From NCBI GenBank assembly GCA_045604285.1, contig JAZUNS010000170.1, forward strand, positions 1 to 8,013: a stretch of DNA of 8,013 bases, in the 5' to 3' direction. Position numbers and translations under genes: made by a program. Positions 6,492 to 8,013 of the stretch are shown piece after piece. The stretch comes from SIG636 sp045604285 (GTDB lineage: Bacteria; Bacillota; Clostridia; Oscillospirales; CAG-382). The notes beneath the pieces are model-generated. The model ran no database searches, was not told where the DNA came from, and saw nothing but the letters and a program-made list of their open reading frames with translations. How positions within the stretch are numbered: position 1 is the stretch's first letter; each line of letters begins with the position of its first letter.

Positions 6492-7859
6492 ATGATACAT
6501 CAGTTTAAACAAAGCGGCTATAACGTGGTGTTGGACGTTTTCAGCGGCTCGGTCCATTTGGTGGACGAGCCTACCTATGACGTAATCGCCATGTACGAGG
6601 GCTCAACTGCGGAGGAGATAAAAAACGCAGTTACCCAAAAATACAGCGACGTTACCGTGGCAGACGTTGAAGAGTGCCTTGCCGATATAGAGGAGCTTAA
6701 AAAGGCAGGTAAGCTGTTTACCAAGGATGCTTTTGCAGAGATAGCAAAAAATTATCGCCGTAACAATTATAATATAAAAGCGCTGTGCCTGCACGTGGCG
6801 CACACCTGCAATCTTAATTGCTCCTACTGTTTTGCCGGTCAGGGCAAATATAAGGGCGACCGTGCGGTTATGAGCTTTGAAACAGGCAAGCGCGCCCTTG
6901 ATTTCCTTATAGAAAATTCCGGCACCCATTATAATCTGGACGTTGACTTTTTCGGTGGCGAACCCCTTTTAAATTGGGATACGGTTAAAAAGCTTGTAGC
7001 CTACGGCAGAGAGCAGGAAAAATTGCACAACAAAAACATCCGCTTTACCCTTACCACCAACGGCGTGCTTCTTGATGAGGAAGTAACCGAGTTTTGCAAT
7101 AAAGAAATGCATAACGTGGTTCTTAGTCTGGATGGCAGAAAAGAAACCAACGACCGTTTCAGAAAAGATTATGCCGGCAACGGCAGCTATGATACCATCG
7201 TGCCCCGTTTTCAAAATTTTGTTAAGGCAAGAGGGGATAAGGAATATTACGTAAGAGGTACTTATACCCACCATAACGCCGATTTTTTAAAGGATATACT
7301 TCACATGGCTGACCTGGGCTTTGATAAGCTTAGTATGGAGCCCGTGGTGGTTCCGCCCTCCGACCCCTGCGCCCTTACCGAGGAAGATAAGCCCCTTCTT
7401 TACGCTCAGTATGAAGAGCTTGCCGAGGAAATGATAAAGCGCAACAAGGCAGGCAAGGGCTTTACCTTCTACCATTATATGATAAATTTAACCGGCGGCC
7501 CTTGTATTTACAAGCGGGTTGCGGGCTGCGGCTCCGGCACGGAATATCTTGCCGTCACCCCCTGGGGCGAGCTGTTCCCCTGCCATCAGTTTGTTGGGGA
7601 TAGCGAATACAGCATGGGTAATATATGGGACGGTGTAACAAATACCGCCCTGCGTGATAAGTTTGCAGGCTGTAACGCCTATACCCGCCCCGAATGCGAA
7701 AACTGTTGGGCAAAGCTGTATTGCAGCGGCGGTTGTGCCGCCAACGCATATCATGCAACGGGCGATATCAGCGGCACATACAGCTACGGCTGCGATCTTT
7801 TCCGCAAGCGTATAGAGTGCGCAATAGCCGTAAAAATAGCTGAAACCGTCAAAGAATAA
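6492..7859 (+). CDS. scfB: Thioether cross-link-forming SCIFF maturase (radical SAM/SPASM)
   Basis: A 455-residue radical SAM enzyme that uses S-adenosylmethionine and iron-sulfur clusters to install thioether bonds in the SCIFF peptide. Domains in order: an N-terminal peptide-recognition (PqqD-like RRE) region, about 1-85, that binds the leader; the radical SAM core with CNLNCSYC (C106, C110, C113) for the SAM-bound [4Fe-4S] cluster and FFGGEPLL (153-160); and a C-terminal SPASM domain with auxiliary-cluster cysteines including 338, 346, 364, 394, 402, 405, 411, 415 and 434. I chose ATG at 6492: GGGGTG (6481-6486) lies 5 nt upstream and the product begins MIHQFKQSGYNVVLDV, as in homologues. 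An in-frame ATG at 6468 sits in the hairpin stem. Codon use is ordinary, unlike scfA. The adjacent precursor gene makes the substrate assignment secure. Confidence 0.96.
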   Translation: MIHQFKQSGYNVVLDVFSGSVHLVDEPTYDVIAMYEGSTAEEIKNAVTQKYSDVTVADVEECLADIEELKKAGKLFTKDAFAEIAKNYRRNNYNIKALCLHVAHTCNLNCSYCFAGQGKYKGDRAVMSFETGKRALDFLIENSGTHYNLDVDFFGGEPLLNWDTVKKLVAYGREQEKLHNKNIRFTLTTNGVLLDEEVTEFCNKEMHNVVLSLDGRKETNDRFRKDYAGNGSYDTIVPRFQNFVKARGDKEYYVRGTYTHHNADFLKDILHMADLGFDKLSMEPVVVPPSDPCALTEEDKPLLYAQYEELAEEMIKRNKAGKGFTFYHYMINLTGGPCIYKRVAGCGSGTEYLAVTPWGELFPCHQFVGDSEYSMGNIWDGVTNTALRDKFAGCNAYTRPECENCWAKLYCSGGCAANAYHATGDISGTYSYGCDLFRKRIECAIAVKIAETVKE

Positions 7860-7876
7860 GGGCATAATAAAAAGTA

Positions 7877-7917
7877 AAAGCTCCGCAACGCACCCTTGGG
7901 TGCCTCTGCGGAGCTTT
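7877..7917 (+). terminator. Terminator-like hairpin after scfB
   Basis: AAAGCTCCGCA (7877-7887) pairs perfectly with TGCGGAGCTTT (7907-7917). An inner GCACC/GGTGC helix (7890-7903) lies within, set off by short unpaired bases (AC on the left, CTC on the right). The U-run is just three, inside the stem, then GTATATT. It starts 17 nt after the scfB stop and probably ends the scfA-scfB transcript. Confidence 0.7.
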
Positions 7918-7934
7918 GTATATTAAACTTGTAA

Positions 7935-7966
7935 AAAAAGAGAGTAGTGAAAACTACTCTCTTTTT
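7935..7966. terminator. Bidirectional terminator hairpin with GAAA loop
   Basis: AAAAAGAGAGTAGT (7935-7948) pairs perfectly with ACTACTCTCTTTTT (7953-7966), a 14-bp stem with a GAAA tetraloop. Rightward transcripts end in U5. Leftward transcripts end in U7 (complement of A7933-A7939), so it would work at least as well against transcription entering from the right edge. Confidence 0.75.
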
Positions 7967-7970
7967 GGCT

Positions 7971-8013
7971 ATGAGCTACAAAAAAGATATTTTTGCTGTT
8001 TTTGCGTATGAAT
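7971..8013 (+). CDS. Possible start of a further gene, cut by the window edge
   Basis: From ATG at 7971 the frame stays open for 14 codons to the edge: MSYKKDIFAVFAYE, then one base. The charged start followed by a hydrophobic beta-strand-like stretch looks like a protein N-terminus, loosely like some family 2 glycosyltransferases, but 14 residues prove nothing. No Shine-Dalgarno precedes it, and the terminator hairpin ends only 4 nt before the ATG. The opposite strand is an equal alternative: a leftward gene could end with TAG at 7971-7969, just before the hairpin. Confidence 0.25.
   Translation, partial: MSYKKDIFAVFAYE

Noticed and set aside
1..8013. CRISPR arrays, tRNA or rRNA genes, insertion sequences and phage genes.
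   Set aside because: I looked for spaced direct repeats, tRNA-like cloverleaf arms, transposase or integrase motifs and terminal inverted repeats and found none. The only tandem repeat is the coding one at 8-110.

Overview
The window looks like chromosomal DNA of an anaerobic Clostridia member (Firmicutes), possibly an uncultured Oscillospirales-like gut lineage. The class rests on three things. There is a SCIFF peptide with its radical SAM maturase, a pair characteristic of Clostridia. IspH is fused in frame to ribosomal protein S1, an arrangement known mainly from Clostridia. The gene order is cmk, plsC, ispH-rpsA. Below class level this is a guess.

Layout. Positions 1-533 (minus strand) hold the 5' part of a membrane-anchored protein of unknown function. 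It runs off the left edge in a Ser/Glu/Val-rich tail built from a 39-bp tandem repeat. Positions 534-746 are a divergent promoter region. Positions 747-4019 (plus) form a tightly overlapping housekeeping operon: CMP kinase, PlsC acyltransferase, and a 674-residue IspH-S1 fusion. It ends at a hairpin terminator at 4035-4072. Positions 4087-6189 carry an Orn/Lys/Arg decarboxylase-family PLP enzyme and a GT32-type glycosyltransferase, nine bases apart. Positions 6194-7859 are a ranthipeptide locus: a consensus-like promoter, the 48-residue six-cysteine SCIFF precursor, a strong hairpin, then the SCIFF maturase. Positions 7860-8013 hold two terminator hairpins and perhaps the start of another gene.

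How the genes work together. The first operon joins pyrimidine nucleotide recycling (CMP/dCMP), phosphatidic acid synthesis, isoprenoid precursor synthesis (last step of the MEP pathway) and translation initiation, a classic growth-linked grouping. The scfA-scfB pair is a self-contained peptide-modification system. The maturase binds the SCIFF leader and makes thioether bonds from its cysteines. The hairpin between the two genes probably keeps precursor mRNA in excess over maturase mRNA.

Most notable points. (1) A strong internal Shine-Dalgarno and ATG lie at the IspH/S1 junction, where codon use switches sharply to a highly expressed pattern; S1 may also be made as a separate protein. (2) The SCIFF core has Gly at position 37, where I recall the Clostridium thermocellum homologue having the Thr that accepts the thioether. 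(3) An attenuator-like hairpin separates precursor and maturase. The systems themselves belong to described families; I did not find a wholly unknown one.
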